The notes under the pieces were generated by a model, which saw nothing but the letters and a program-made list of their open reading frames with translations, was not told the DNA's origin and made no database searches. The position numbers were made by a program, and so were the translations under genes. A DNA stretch of 64,000 bases, taken from NCBI RefSeq assembly GCF_900103865.1, contig NZ_FNII01000005.1, forward strand, positions 186,001 through 250,000, given 5' to 3'. Origin of the DNA: Vreelandella arcis (GTDB lineage: Bacteria > Pseudomonadota > Gammaproteobacteria > Pseudomonadales > Halomonadaceae). This document shows positions 39,408-49,465 of the stretch, one piece after another. The number at the start of each line of letters is the position of its first letter. Position 1 is the stretch's first letter.

Positions 39408-39842
39408 TTATTCTTCTACGATGGCATTGCCATATATCGTTCGATATTCATCGGGCAGGCGCTTGGGTCGACCGCTGGAAAGCGCCACGCAGGCAAACCA
39501 AGTGCGGGCGTTGAGCAGCATTTTGTCATCGTGCTTGCGCTGCAGTTGGAAGCGGCGCGTGATACTAAAGCGACCATCGCAGGCGACGATCCAGGTCGCG
39601 AGCTGCAGCGCATCGCCGGCATAAGCCGGCGCCAGGTAGTCCAGCTCGTGACGATGGACGACCATGGCACGGTCTAGCTCACGATAACGCTTAAGCGATA
39701 ATCCCAGGGCTTCCGAATGCGCCCAGCTAATCTGCTCGATCCAGCGCAGATACTCGCTGTTATTGACGTGACGATAGGCATCGATCGCCTCATCCGTTAC
39801 GTCAATGTCAGTCACAAAAGGATCGGGTAGCGCCCACTTCAT
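39408..39842 (-). CDS. Acyl-CoA thioesterase, 4-hydroxybenzoyl-CoA thioesterase-like
   Basis: A 144-residue single hotdog-fold domain. The N-terminal D-x-x-R-H-V-N-N-S-E-Y-L-R-W-I-E (about residues 21-36) matches the YbgC/FadM-type active-site region, with Asp replaced by Tyr-Arg-His context, followed by the long helix and L-D-Y-L-A-P-A-Y-A-G-D-A-L. Hydrolysis of acyl-CoA thioesters is expected; the physiological substrate is unknown. It lies downstream of rlmI on the same strand with a 58-base gap and ends in its own terminator. Confidence 0.8.
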   Translation of the reverse strand: MKWALPDPFVTDIDVTDEAIDAYRHVNNSEYLRWIEQISWAHSEALGLSLKRYRELDRAMVVHRHELDYLAPAYAGDALQLATWIVACDGRFSITRRFQLQRKHDDKMLLNARTWFACVALSSGRPKRLPDEYRTIYGNAIVEE

Positions 39843-39900
39843 TATCGAGACTCCTTCAGCAAGTTGCTGGCTGATGGGGAGCAGTCGTATTTCGACAACG

Positions 39901-41091
39901 CTAGTCGCGGAAAACCCTCACGCCCAGTGCCTTGAGATACGACGTTTCCGGGATAGCGGGATGAACCGGATGATCCGGCCCCTGGTGGCCCTGGAAAATG
40001 ACTTGGCCGTGGCGATCCTGGTGACGAACCGCGCCACGCACGACGTCCATTAGACGCTCAGGCGCCAAGTGCATTGAGCAGGACGCCGTCATTAACAGGC
40101 CATCACGACCCAACAGACGCATCGCTTCACGGTTCAAACGGGCATAGGCGCGCTCGCCGTTGTTAATATCTTTACGCTTTTTAATAAAGGCGGGCGGGTC
40201 GAGAATCACCACGTCGAACTGCTCGCCGTCGGCTTTGAGCGCCGCCAGCGCCTCAAACGCATCCCCTTCACCAATGGCGACCTGCTCTTGCACGCCGTTC
40301 AACTCGGCGTTGCGGGCCACCTGTTCAAGCGCCGGGCCTGATCCATCGACGCACAACACCTCAGAGGCGCCACTGGCCGCTGCCTGTACGCCCCAGCCGC
40401 CGACGTAACTGAACACATCCAACACCCGCTTACCAGCGACCTGGCTATTGAGCCAAGCGCGGTTAACTCGATGGTCGAAGAACCAACCGGTCTTTTGACC
40501 GTCAATGACCGGCACAACGAAGCGTACGCCGTTCTCTTCAAGCAGCACTTCGTCGGGCAGGGTACCTTTGGCGACTTCCACCTGGGCTTCCAAGCCTTCC
40601 TGGCGACGCCCGCCGGTGTCGTTGCGAAAAACGATGGCGCTCGGCTTAAGAACTTTTTCCAATGCATCAACGATATCTTCGGCCAGCACCTGCATACCCG
40701 CGGTGTTCAACTGCACCACGACCACATCGCCAAATCGATCAATCACCAGACCCGGAAGTAGGTCGCCTTCACCGTGAATTAATCGGTAAAACGGCTGATC
40801 AAACAAACGCTGACGCAGCGCCAGCGCTTGGTTAAAGCGGTGCACAAATAGCGAACGATCGAGGCGCATTTCCGGGTCGCGGGACATCACCCGAGCACAA
40901 ATCAGCGAATGCGGATTAACGTAGGCCACCCCAAGGGTTCTGCCATTAGACGCTTCAACCAAGGCGGTTTCACCCGCGGCGAAGTCTTTCAGCGGCGTCT
41001 CTTTGATGTCGACTTCGTTGGAATAAATCCACAGATGGCCCGCCTTCAAGCGACGATCGGCGTTTTTATTCAGGCGCAGGCGTTGAGTCAC
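39901..41091 (-). CDS. rlmI: 23S rRNA m5C1962 methyltransferase RlmI-like (GTG start)
   Basis: 396 residues from GTG 41091, which has GGAG 6 bases upstream; a TTG at 41103 would overlap that ribosome site and is less likely. N-terminal PUA domain (K-A-G-H-L-W-I-Y-S-N-E-V), a middle EEHEE-like region, and a Rossmann methyltransferase domain with D-V-F-S-Y-V-G-G-W-G-V-Q-A-A (SAM motif I, about residue 225), L-D-P-P-A-F (motif IV) and the catalytic C in T-A-S-C-S. It methylates cytosine in 23S rRNA. The assignment to RlmI among related PUA methyltransferases is by length and domain order. Confidence 0.88.
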   Translation of the reverse strand: MTQRLRLNKNADRRLKAGHLWIYSNEVDIKETPLKDFAAGETALVEASNGRTLGVAYVNPHSLICARVMSRDPEMRLDRSLFVHRFNQALALRQRLFDQPFYRLIHGEGDLLPGLVIDRFGDVVVVQLNTAGMQVLAEDIVDALEKVLKPSAIVFRNDTGGRRQEGLEAQVEVAKGTLPDEVLLEENGVRFVVPVIDGQKTGWFFDHRVNRAWLNSQVAGKRVLDVFSYVGGWGVQAAASGASEVLCVDGSGPALEQVARNAELNGVQEQVAIGEGDAFEALAALKADGEQFDVVILDPPAFIKKRKDINNGERAYARLNREAMRLLGRDGLLMTASCSMHLAPERLMDVVRGAVRHQDRHGQVIFQGHQGPDHPVHPAIPETSYLKALGVRVFRD

Positions 41092-41159
41092 AACTTTCTC
41101 CAAAAGAGCATTGGCTCCAAAAAAACGTAGTTAAAACAGTCAATATGAGCGTGCGGGCG

Positions 41160-41987
41160 CTAGCGCTGACAGCCAGGGCAAAAGACACTGGCACGTTGGC
41201 CAAGGGTGATACGCCGCAACTCTCCCCCGCAGCGATGACACGGCTGACCGTGACGGCCATACACATTTAGCCGCTGAGCAAAATAGCCGGGTTCCCCTTG
41301 GCCGCTAACAAAATCGCGTAGCGTGGTACCGCCCTGGATAATAGCAGCGGCCAGCACCTCCTTCACGGCGGCGGCCAATTGCTCGTAGCGGGCCAACGAA
41401 ATACGTCCCGCTGCTCGACGGGGATCAATGCCCGCCATAAACAGTGCTTCGGCGGCGTAGATATTTCCCGCGCCAACGACAATGCGGTTATCCATTAAAA
41501 AGGGTTTCACCGCGACGCGCTTATTACGGGACATGCTATATAGCCAGCGGCCATCAAAGGCGTCATCAAGAGGCTCAGGGCCCAAGTGCGCCAAGCGCCT
41601 GTCGGCATAGCCATCCCCCTCCTGCCAATCGACAAAGCCAAACCGACGCGGGTCGTGGTAGCGCAACACATAGCCGCTGGCCGTCACCACATCCACGTGG
41701 TCATGCTTTTTAGGCAAGTCGCCCACCTGAGCGATGCGCAAACTTCCCGACATGCCTAAATGCCATAGCAGCGTCGACTCCCCCGCTGTTGCTTCCAGGG
41801 GAATTTGCAGGTACTTGGCGCGTCGTTTCAATACGCCTACCCGCGCGCCCACCAGTCGCTCAGCGAAGTCGTCGGGCACCGGCACGCGCAGCCGCGGCTG
41901 ACGCACCCGTACTTCGGTAATTTCCTGGCCTTCCAAATAAGGTGCAATACCCCGTCGGGTGGTTTCAACTTCGGGCAACTCGGGCAT
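41160..41987 (-). CDS. mutM: Formamidopyrimidine-DNA glycosylase
   Basis: 275 residues from ATG 41987, which gives the essential N-terminal M-P-E-L-P-E-V-E (Pro1 is the nucleophile after Met removal); the longer frame to 42062 is rejected. It excises 8-oxoguanine and other oxidised bases. Motifs: K-R-R-A-K-Y-L with the catalytic Lys, H-L-G-M-S-G, the helix-two-turn-helix region, and a C-terminal zinc finger C-H-R-C ... C-P-G-C. It lies next to rpmG-rpmB-radC, as in E. coli. Confidence 0.97.
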   Translation of the reverse strand: MPELPEVETTRRGIAPYLEGQEITEVRVRQPRLRVPVPDDFAERLVGARVGVLKRRAKYLQIPLEATAGESTLLWHLGMSGSLRIAQVGDLPKKHDHVDVVTASGYVLRYHDPRRFGFVDWQEGDGYADRRLAHLGPEPLDDAFDGRWLYSMSRNKRVAVKPFLMDNRIVVGAGNIYAAEALFMAGIDPRRAAGRISLARYEQLAAAVKEVLAAAIIQGGTTLRDFVSGQGEPGYFAQRLNVYGRHGQPCHRCGGELRRITLGQRASVFCPGCQR

Positions 41988-42060
41988 GATGAGAGCCTTT
42001 AATGACAGCGTGGTGACAGCCGCTTGCACCGCGTTGGCCGCATAGAACACCCATGCATGC

Positions 42061-42087
42061 AAAAACCCGGCTGAAGGCCGGGTTTTT
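42061..42087. terminator. Intrinsic terminator after rpmG, bidirectional
   Basis: AAAAACCCGGC, a 5-base loop and GCCGGGTTTTT: an A-flanked and T-flanked 6-bp GC stem. On the minus strand it ends the rpmB-rpmG transcript 45 bases after the rpmG stop and separates it from mutM. Confidence 0.85.
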
Positions 42088-42131
42088 AACAGGCGCTCGC
42101 CTGCGGTGAAAGCCAGTCATCGCAACGGCGA

Positions 42132-42287
42132 TTACTTAATTTTGGCTTCCTTGTACATAACGTGCTTACGTACGACCGGGTCGAATTTCTTAAATTCGAA
42201 CTTGTCCGGAGTGTTCCGCTTGTTCTTATCAGTGGTGTAGAAGTGGCCTGTACCGGCACTAGACACCATCTTGATCTTATCGCGCAT
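42132..42287 (-). CDS. rpmG: 50S ribosomal protein L33
   Basis: 51 residues: [17 protein letters not shown] at the N-terminus and V-M-Y-K-E-A-K-I-K at the end. It lacks the four zinc-binding cysteines, so it is the zinc-independent (C-) type, as in E. coli. It follows rpmB by 26 bases in the same operon. It is a structural protein of the large subunit near the E site. Confidence 0.97.
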   Translation of the reverse strand: MRDKIKMVSSAGTGHFYTTDKNKRNTPDKFEFKKFDPVVRKHVMYKEAKIK

Positions 42288-42313
42288 GGTTTAACTCTCC
42301 CAAAAAAGCTGTA

Positions 42314-42550
42314 TTAGATGGCGTCGCCGCGCTTACGGATATCAGCCAGAACCGTCTCAATGCCTTTCTTGTCGATGATACGCATGCCTTTGGAGGAAAT
42401 GCGCAGCTTGACGAAGCGGCTTTCAGACTCAACCCAAAAACGATGGGTGTGCAGGTTCGGCAAGAAACGACGACGTGTCTTACGCTGGGAGTGAGAAACG
42501 TTATTACCAGTTACCGGACGCTTGCCGGTAACCTGACATACTTTGGACAT
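42314..42550 (-). CDS. rpmB: 50S ribosomal protein L28
   Basis: 78 residues from ATG 42550: [21 protein letters not shown] is the canonical L28 start, followed by R-R-F-L-P-N-L-H. It is the first gene of the rpmB-rpmG operon, with a recognisable promoter at 42692-42720. Confidence 0.97.
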   Translation of the reverse strand: MSKVCQVTGKRPVTGNNVSHSQRKTRRRFLPNLHTHRFWVESESRFVKLRISSKGMRIIDKKGIETVLADIRKRGDAI

Positions 42551-42691
42551 GAGAGCCTCCAACTGCTTGGCCAGGATTTAATACCTGAGTGTTCAAAACT
42601 GTCGGGCAAACCGGAGCAGGGAGGGCGTCGACGCGGTTAACCGCCTAGCTGTACCCAAATCCGTTATTCAACCCAAGTTCAAAGGTGGCAC

Positions 42692-42720
42692 TTTATACCA
42701 GAGCACGTGGCGATCAGCAA
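42692..42720 (-). promoter_or_regulatory. Probable rpmB promoter
   Basis: Minus-strand TTGCTG (-35, 42720-42715), a 17-base spacer and TATAAA (-10, 42697-42692). The -10 lies about 142 bases before the rpmB start, leaving a fairly long 5' leader. Confidence 0.55.
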
Positions 42721-42732
42721 GAAAAACCGTCG

Positions 42733-42757
42733 CAAAAGCCCAAAAAAGCGGCTTTTG
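42733..42757 (-). terminator. Hairpin after radC
   Basis: Arms CAAAAGCC (42733-42740) and GGCTTTTG (42750-42757), 8 bp with a 9-base loop, 45 bases after the radC stop on the minus strand. A T-run is present only further down (GGTTTTTC), so termination may be weak. Confidence 0.45.
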
Positions 42758-42801
42758 GTTCATTTTACTTAATAAATTAACTGACCACCTAGGTGGCTTG
42801 C

Positions 42802-43476
42802 TTACAGCCAGCCCCGCTCGGCAAATGACACCACGTCTCCGTCCCCCACCACGAAATGATCAAGCACCCGCACATCAAACAGTGCGAGCGCTTCTTTCAA
42901 GCGTTCAGTGATTCGTCGATCGGCATCGCTAGGCTCGGCCACACCCGAAGGGTGGTTGTGCGCCAGGATAACAGCACCAGCATTGTGCGCTAGGGCACGC
43001 TTGGCAACTTCGCGGGGATAAACGGATGCGCTATCTAGGGTACCGCGAAATAGGGATTCATAGCGAATAATTCGGTGCTGCGTATCCAAAAAAAGTACCG
43101 CAAATTCTTCATGGCCCAAATGACGCAGCTGGGTACTTAGGTAGTGACGCACTAATGCCGGAGACGTCAGCGCCTCACCTCGCGCGAGCTGGGTGGCCAA
43201 GTGGCGTTTTGAAAGCTCAAGTGTAGCCTGCAACTGGGCGAACTTGGCGCTCCCCAGCCCCCGCGCTTCGCAAAAGTGCGTTTGGTCGGCCTCCAGCAGC
43301 TGACGAAGGCCGCCAAAGCTTGTCAGCAGGTCCCGCGCGAGATCCACTGCTGACCGCCCCTGAACCCCTACGCGTAAAAAAATCGCCAGCAGCTCAGCGT
43401 CCGACAACGCCTGTGGCCCCAGATTTAATAGCTTCTCGCGTGGACGCTCGCCTTCCGGCCAGTGGTTAATACCCAT
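42802..43476 (-). CDS. radC: RadC family JAMM-domain protein
   Basis: 224 residues. N-terminal helix-hairpin-helix-like region ([13 protein letters not shown]) and a C-terminal JAB/MPN domain with the metal motif H-N-H-P-S-G (about residues 170-175) followed by S-x-x-D. The family's role in DNA repair is doubtful; the biochemical activity is unknown. It is divergent from coaBC and upstream of rpmB, the order found in E. coli. Confidence 0.92.
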   Translation of the reverse strand: MGINHWPEGERPREKLLNLGPQALSDAELLAIFLRVGVQGRSAVDLARDLLTSFGGLRQLLEADQTHFCEARGLGSAKFAQLQATLELSKRHLATQLARGEALTSPALVRHYLSTQLRHLGHEEFAVLFLDTQHRIIRYESLFRGTLDSASVYPREVAKRALAHNAGAVILAHNHPSGVAEPSDADRRITERLKEALALFDVRVLDHFVVGDGDVVSFAERGWL

Positions 43477-43592
43477 CGCCGCCTCCCTGCGCGTTGTTTA
43501 GCCTTTCCCTTTACATGGATGCAGCATGCCAAATTGCGCGGACGAATGGTATGGTAAGCGTCCTAAAGAATGCTCAACGTGGGTCTTTTGCC

Positions 43593-44870
43593 ATGACGTC
43601 TGTGACTTCGACAACGACGCTGCCTGCTAGCGGAAAACGCGTGCTTTTGGGCATCAGCGCGGGCATCGCGGCGTATAAAAGCGCGCTGATTGTGCGCCTG
43701 CTCAAACAAATCGGCTGTGACGTCCGCGTGGTGATGACCGACGGGGCTCAAGCGTTTATCACCCCGTTAACGCTGCAGGCACTTTCCGGCGAGCCCGTGC
43801 GCACGTCACTGCTCGACCCAGAAGCCGAGGCTGGCATGGGGCATATTGAGCTCGCCCGCTGGGCGGATGTCGTATTAATCGCGCCGGCAACAGCGGATCT
43901 CATGGCGCGCTTAGCCCAAGGCATGGCCGACGACCTACTCACCACGCTTTGCCTCGCCAGTGAAGCGCCCAAACTGATCGCCCCGGCCATGAATCAGGCC
44001 ATGTGGCGCCATCCCGCCACCCAACGCAACGTACAGCAGCTAGCGGACGATGGCTGGCAGTTGGTTGGGCCCGCGGCAGGTGACCAAGCCTGCGGTGACG
44101 TTGGCCCAGGTCGAATGAGCGAGCCCGAGACGATTGTTGACGCGCTGATCAATCACTTTTCGCTTGCACCTTTCGCGCCACCCAGCGATTCGGCACTGCA
44201 CGTGGTGATCACCGCCGGCCCGACCCGCGAAGCGCTCGACCCGGTGCGCTATTTGTCGAATCACAGCTCGGGCAAAATGGGCTACGCCCTAGCCGCAGCG
44301 GCGGCCGCCCAGGGCGCCAAGGTGACCTTGATCAGCGGGCCAGTGAGCCTCGCCACGCCGGTCGGCGTCACCCGTATTGACGTTGAATCCGCCGAGCAGA
44401 TGCACCATGAAGCGCTACGGCTGGCCCCCCAGGCGGCACTGTTTATCGGCTGCGCCGCCGTCGCCGACTACCGTGCCGCCAGCGCCGCCGGGCACAAGAT
44501 GAAAAAGACCGACGACAATGACACCCTGACGCTAACCCTGGTCAAAAATCCCGATATTATTGCCGACGTAGCTGCGCTTTCGCCCCAGGGCCGCCCATTT
44601 GTGGTGGGATTCGCCGCCGAAACCCAGGACGTTGAGCATTATGCGTCTGATAAACTCACCCGCAAAGGGCTCGACATGATCGTTGCCAACGACGTTGGTC
44701 AGCCCGGTCTTGGGTTTGGCAGCGACGAAAACGCGGCGCTGCTGCTATGGCGCACGCCCCAGGGTATTGAACGTCGGATGGAAACCCCACAACCCAAAAC
44801 ACAACTGGCGGATCGCGTGATTCAACAAGCTCTCATGCTACTGCCCTCGTCTACCGGAGAGTCCTCATGA
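43593..44870 (+). CDS. coaBC: Bifunctional CoaBC (phosphopantothenoylcysteine decarboxylase/synthetase)
   Basis: 425 residues from ATG 43593; upstream in-frame ATGs at 43494 and 43551 are possible but lack family support. It makes 4'-phosphopantetheine for coenzyme A. The CoaC half (about residues 10-180) is a flavoprotein with [20 protein letters not shown] and P-A-M-N-Q-A-M-W. The CoaB half begins at [10 protein letters not shown] (about 198) with S-N-H-S-S-G-K-M-G and K-x-K-K. Its stop overlaps the dut start (ATGA). Confidence 0.95.
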   Translation: MTSVTSTTTLPASGKRVLLGISAGIAAYKSALIVRLLKQIGCDVRVVMTDGAQAFITPLTLQALSGEPVRTSLLDPEAEAGMGHIELARWADVVLIAPATADLMARLAQGMADDLLTTLCLASEAPKLIAPAMNQAMWRHPATQRNVQQLADDGWQLVGPAAGDQACGDVGPGRMSEPETIVDALINHFSLAPFAPPSDSALHVVITAGPTREALDPVRYLSNHSSGKMGYALAAAAAAQGAKVTLISGPVSLATPVGVTRIDVESAEQMHHEALRLAPQAALFIGCAAVADYRAASAAGHKMKKTDDNDTLTLTLVKNPDIIADVAALSPQGRPFVVGFAAETQDVEHYASDKLTRKGLDMIVANDVGQPGLGFGSDENAALLLWRTPQGIERRMETPQPKTQLADRVIQQALMLLPSSTGESS

Positions 44871-45325
44871 CCGCCCGCCCTCGCCTGCAGTGCAAAGTCC
44901 TCGATGAACGACTGCGTGACTATTTGCCTCATTACGCGACCGACGGGTCGGCGGGCATGGACCTTCGCGCGCTGCTCGACGAGCCGCTAACGTTAAACCC
45001 CGGTGATACACACCTCGTAAGGACAGGCCTGGCAATCTATATTGAAGACCCGGGCCTTGCCGGCATGATTCTGCCTCGCTCCGGCCTGGGGCATAAGCAC
45101 GGCATCGTTCTAGGCAATTTGGTGGGCTTGATCGATGCCGATTACCAAGGAGAGTTAATGATTTCCGTATGGAATCGCGGGCAAAGCCCCTTTACGCTCG
45201 CGCCGTTTGAACGGTTGGCACAGTACGTGCTTGTTCCTGTGGTGCAGGCTGAGCTTGATCTGGTCGATCAGTTCAGCGACTCCACTCGCGGCAGCGGCGG
45301 CTTTGGCAGCACTGGCCGTCATTAA
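44867..45325 (+). CDS. dut: Deoxyuridine 5'-triphosphate nucleotidohydrolase
   Basis: 152 residues, trimeric dUTPase. It hydrolyses dUTP to dUMP and PPi, which keeps uracil out of DNA. The five family motifs are visible: [28 protein letters not shown] with the catalytic Asp, R-L-A-Q-Y-V, and the Gly-rich [11 protein letters not shown] tail. Co-translated with coaBC. Confidence 0.97.
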   Translation: MTARPRLQCKVLDERLRDYLPHYATDGSAGMDLRALLDEPLTLNPGDTHLVRTGLAIYIEDPGLAGMILPRSGLGHKHGIVLGNLVGLIDADYQGELMISVWNRGQSPFTLAPFERLAQYVLVPVVQAELDLVDQFSDSTRGSGGFGSTGRH

Positions 45326-45357
45326 CTTGTACAGGCCACTTTTGTAAGGATACTCCC

Positions 45358-46740
45358 ATGACACACCCCACAATTCCCGCTTCGATTTTTCGCGCTTACG
45401 ACATCCGCGGCATCGTCGATGACACGCTCACCGAGGACACAGTGGAATGGATTGGCCGCGCAATCGGCTCTGAAGCCGCTGATCGGGGCGAATCCACCGT
45501 CGTGGTCGCACGCGATGGACGTCTCTCGGGCCCGCGGCTCCAGGCGGCCCTAATGCGCGGCCTGAACGCGGCGGGGCGCGACGTCATTGATGTCGGCATG
45601 GTACCCACCCCGGTGCTGTATTTTGCCACCCATATTCTTGACGGTACGCGCTCCGGGGTGATGGTCACCGGCAGCCACAATCCGCCCGACTATAACGGCT
45701 TCAAGATTGTTCTCGATGGCGACACCCTCTCGGGCGATGCCATCACCGCTCTCTACGAGCGACTTGCGTCTGACCAACTGGCAAGCGGCAGCGGCAGCAT
45801 TCGCCAAGAGGACGTGCGCGATGCCTATCTTCAGCGCATCCTCGGCGATGTCAGCGTCAGTCGCCCGCTGAAGGCGGTGGTCGACTGCGGGAACGGCGTC
45901 GCGGGGGAACTGGGGCCTCAGTTGATCGCCAAGCTGGGCGTCGATACGCACCCGCTGTTTGACGATATCGACGGCACCTTCCCCAACCATCACCCCGACC
46001 CCGGTAAGCCCGAAAACCTGCAGGATCTGATTCGCACGGTCCAGGAAACGAACGCCGATATCGGCCTAGCCTTCGATGGTGACGGCGACCGACTAGGCGT
46101 CATTACCCCTCGTGGGCGGCTGATCTACCCGGATCACCTGTTGATGGCGTTTGCCACCGACATGCTAGGCCGCAACCCTGGCGCCAAGGTCATCTTTGAC
46201 GTCAAGTGTACCGGCAACTTAATCAAGGTGATCAGCGACGCCGGGGGCGAGCCGGAAATGTGGCGCACGGGCCACTCGCTAATCAAGGCACGCATGAAGG
46301 AAACGGGGGCTCAGTTGGCCGGCGAAATGAGCGGGCATATCTTCTTCAAGGAACGCTGGTACGGCTTCGACGACGGAATTTACGCCGCCGCTCGGCTGCT
46401 AGAGATTCTGGCCAATTTCGAGGGCGACGCCGATGCTTATTTCGACAGTTTCCCGCAAGACATCGGTACCCCGGAAATTAATATCACCGTCACCGACAGC
46501 AACAAATTCAGCCTAGTGGATAAACTTGCTCGAGAGGGCGACTTCGGCGATGGTATCAAAACCACATTGGATGGCATTCGGGTCGACTACCCCGACGGAT
46601 GGGGGCTATGCCGCGCCTCGAACACCACCCCCATGCTAGTACTGCGTTTTGAAGGAAAAAATGAAGCGGCTTTAACGCGCATTAAAGCGCAGTTTGCCAG
46701 CGCACTGAAAAACGTCGACCCCGCTTTGACGCTACCCTAG
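45358..46740 (+). CDS. algC: Phosphomannomutase/phosphoglucomutase
   Basis: 460 residues, an alpha-D-phosphohexomutase that interconverts mannose or glucose 6- and 1-phosphates for surface polysaccharides. Motifs: F-R-A-Y-D-I-R-G, the active-site phosphoserine loop V-T-G-S-H-N-P-P (about residue 106), the Mg site D-G-D-G-D-R (about 241), the sugar-binding G-E-M-S-G-H and the phosphate-binding R-A-S-N-T-T-P near the C-terminus. AAGGA precedes ATG 45358. dut-algC-argB is the Pseudomonas order. Confidence 0.94.
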   Translation: MTHPTIPASIFRAYDIRGIVDDTLTEDTVEWIGRAIGSEAADRGESTVVVARDGRLSGPRLQAALMRGLNAAGRDVIDVGMVPTPVLYFATHILDGTRSGVMVTGSHNPPDYNGFKIVLDGDTLSGDAITALYERLASDQLASGSGSIRQEDVRDAYLQRILGDVSVSRPLKAVVDCGNGVAGELGPQLIAKLGVDTHPLFDDIDGTFPNHHPDPGKPENLQDLIRTVQETNADIGLAFDGDGDRLGVITPRGRLIYPDHLLMAFATDMLGRNPGAKVIFDVKCTGNLIKVISDAGGEPEMWRTGHSLIKARMKETGAQLAGEMSGHIFFKERWYGFDDGIYAAARLLEILANFEGDADAYFDSFPQDIGTPEINITVTDSNKFSLVDKLAREGDFGDGIKTTLDGIRVDYPDGWGLCRASNTTPMLVLRFEGKNEAALTRIKAQFASALKNVDPALTLP

Positions 46741-46749
46741 GCAAAGCCA

Positions 46750-46799
46750 GCCACGTCATCGCGTGGCGGGATCGTGCCCATTAGAAGGCACGGCCCGCC
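46750..46799 (+). promoter_or_regulatory. Two mutually exclusive hairpins between algC and argB
   Basis: Hairpin A has arms GCCACG (46750-46755) and CGTGGC (46762-46767). Hairpin B pairs GGCGGG plus CGTGCC (46765-46778) with GGCACG plus CCCGCC (46787-46799), about 12 bp with small bulges and an 8-base loop. The two share bases 46765-46767, so they compete at their edges. There is no U-run. They could be an algC 3' structure or a leader element for argB. Confidence 0.45.
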
Positions 46800-46834
46800 A
46801 TGGGCTTCAAAGTGTGCTTAATGCCAATAAATGA

Positions 46835-47761
<927 letters not shown>

Positions 47762-47780
47762 CCGCGACGGGAGAAACGCA

Positions 47781-48389
47781 ATGAGCGATGATCGCAAACC
47801 TCGCCGCCGCGAGCAGATACTCCAAGCCCTCGCCCTGATGCTTGAGGAAGACAGCGGCAAACGGATTACCACGGCGGCCCTGGCTCGCCAGGTGGGTGTA
47901 TCAGAAGCCGCCCTCTACCGCCACTTCCCCAGCAAGGCGCGCATGTTCGAAGGGCTGATCGACTTTATCGAAGAAAGCATCTTTGCGCGCATTAACCGCA
48001 TTATGGAAGAGGTACCCGACGCCACCAACCGCTGCCATACGATCCTGTCACTGGTGCTCGGCTTTGCCGAAAAGAACCCGGGGCTTGCCCGTGTGATGGG
48101 CGGCGATGTACTCACCGGAGAAACTGCGCGACTGCGTCAGCGGATTCACCAGCTTTTCGAGCGTCTGGAAACCCAGTTCAAGCAGATTCTCCGCGAGGCT
48201 GAGATCCGCGAGGGACGTCGGCCGAATATTTCTGCATCGGCCGCCGCGAACCTACTGATCGCCCATGCAGAAGGCCGCATTGCTCAATATGTGCGCAGTG
48301 ATTTCAAACGTTTACCCACTGACTACTGGGACGACCAGTGGACGCTGCTTTCAAGCCAGCTGCTACGCGAGGCAGCGCAGCCTGCTTAA
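47781..48389 (+). CDS. slmA: Nucleoid occlusion factor SlmA
   Basis: 202 residues, TetR fold. N-terminal helix-turn-helix [10 protein letters not shown] ... [22 protein letters not shown] (about residues 9-49). The C-terminal body matches SlmA, including L-L-I-A-H-A-E-G-R. SlmA binds dispersed chromosomal sites and blocks FtsZ rings over the nucleoid. The dut-(algC-argB)-slmA neighbourhood supports this over a generic TetR regulator. Confidence 0.92.
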   Translation: MSDDRKPRRREQILQALALMLEEDSGKRITTAALARQVGVSEAALYRHFPSKARMFEGLIDFIEESIFARINRIMEEVPDATNRCHTILSLVLGFAEKNPGLARVMGGDVLTGETARLRQRIHQLFERLETQFKQILREAEIREGRRPNISASAAANLLIAHAEGRIAQYVRSDFKRLPTDYWDDQWTLLSSQLLREAAQPA

Positions 48390-48439
48390 CCGCTTGTCCA
48401 GGATGATGGTAGCCGTTGGCAGATAAAACCTTGGCAAAT

Positions 48440-48475
48440 AAAAAACGGCGCCCCCACAAAGGGAGCGCCGTTTTT
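48440..48475. terminator. Bidirectional terminator between slmA and rpoH
   Basis: AAAAACGGCGC (48441-48451) pairs with GCGCCGTTTTT (48465-48475), extended by CCC/GGG inside. A-run on one side and T-run on the other mean it works for both convergent genes. Confidence 0.88.
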
Positions 48476-48495
48476 GTTGGGTCGAACTTATGCGC

Positions 48496-49362
48496 TTATG
48501 CCGCGATCGTATCGCCCATTTTTTGGCGCAGTTTCTTCATGGCATTTTTTTCGAGCTGGCGAATGCGTTCGGCGCTAACGCCGTAAACATCAGCCAAGTC
48601 ATGCAACGTGGACTTATGTTCGCCCAGCCAACGACGCTGCAAAATATCCCGCGAGCGCTCATCCAAGCCTTCAAGCGCCAGCTGTAAGCGGCGAGTTGAG
48701 TCTTCCTCAAAATCGCTGTCTTCTAGCTGCGTTGCCGGATCTGAGGCCGAATCGTCTAAAAAGTGCACCGGTGCTTGATACGCACTATCTTCATCGTCGC
48801 TGGGCGATGCATCAAAGCCCGCATCGTAGGAAGACAGGCGTCCTTCCATATCGCGCACGACATGCGGCTTTACGTCGAGATCCTTGGCAATGGCCTCAAC
48901 CTCGTCGTTATTAAGCCAGGCGAGGCGCTTTTTCGCACCGCGCAAATTAAAGAACAGCTTACGCTGTGCCTTGGTCGTGGCGATTTTGACAATACGCCAG
49001 TTACGCAGCACAAATTCGTGAATTTCAGCTTTAATCCAATGCACCGCAAACGAAACCAAGCGCACACCCTGATTCGGGTCAAAGCGCTTGACGGCCTTCA
49101 TTAAGCCGACGTTACCTTCTTGAATTAAATCAGCTTGCGGCAAGCCATAGCCCGAATAACTGCGGGCGATGTGTACCACAAAGCGCAAGTGCGATAGCAC
49201 CAAACGGCGTGCCGCTTCCAAATCGCCTTCATCGTACAGGCGGAACGCAAGCTCACGCTCTTCATCGGCACTCAGTACCGCAATGCCGTTGACCGCTTTG
49301 ATGTAGCCGCCCAGGTCGTGGCCTGGGGAAAGCTGTCCCACCGGTAGAAGACTTGTGCTCAT
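48496..49362 (-). CDS. rpoH: RNA polymerase sigma-32 (heat-shock sigma factor)
   Basis: 288 residues. Region 2 with [21 protein letters not shown] and [15 protein letters not shown] is followed by the RpoH box Q-R-K-L-F-F-N-L-R, which marks sigma-32 and its DnaK/FtsH control. Region 4 has [17 protein letters not shown]. It lies downstream of ftsYEX as in E. coli, with its own promoter in the 103-base gap. Known RpoH control includes mRNA folding over the start; I could not establish that here. Confidence 0.97.
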   Translation of the reverse strand: MSTSLLPVGQLSPGHDLGGYIKAVNGIAVLSADEERELAFRLYDEGDLEAARRLVLSHLRFVVHIARSYSGYGLPQADLIQEGNVGLMKAVKRFDPNQGVRLVSFAVHWIKAEIHEFVLRNWRIVKIATTKAQRKLFFNLRGAKKRLAWLNNDEVEAIAKDLDVKPHVVRDMEGRLSSYDAGFDASPSDDEDSAYQAPVHFLDDSASDPATQLEDSDFEEDSTRRLQLALEGLDERSRDILQRRWLGEHKSTLHDLADVYGVSAERIRQLEKNAMKKLRQKMGDTIAA

Positions 49363-49395
49363 GTGCAGGTGGTCTCCCTGATAACCCTTACGTGA

Positions 49396-49424
49396 TTTGT
49401 ATCGCTAAGACCTTGTCGTATCAA
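49396..49424 (-). promoter_or_regulatory. Probable rpoH promoter
   Basis: Minus-strand TTGATA (-35, 49424-49419), 17-base spacer, TACAAA (-10, 49401-49396), about 34 bases before the rpoH start. It resembles a sigma-70 promoter. An inverted repeat at 49410-49430 covers the -35 box. Confidence 0.55.
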
Positions 49425-49430
49425 CAAGGT
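49410..49430. repeat. Inverted repeat over the rpoH -35 region
   Basis: ACCTTGT (49410-49416) and ACAAGGT (49424-49430) separated by 7 bases, a perfect 7+7 dyad. It overlaps the proposed -35 and part of the spacer, where a repressor dimer could bind; it could also be a weak hairpin at the end of ftsX mRNA. Confidence 0.5.
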
Positions 49431-49465
49431 TCCCTCACCGCTACCTAATTGGCGACGCGGGAGGT

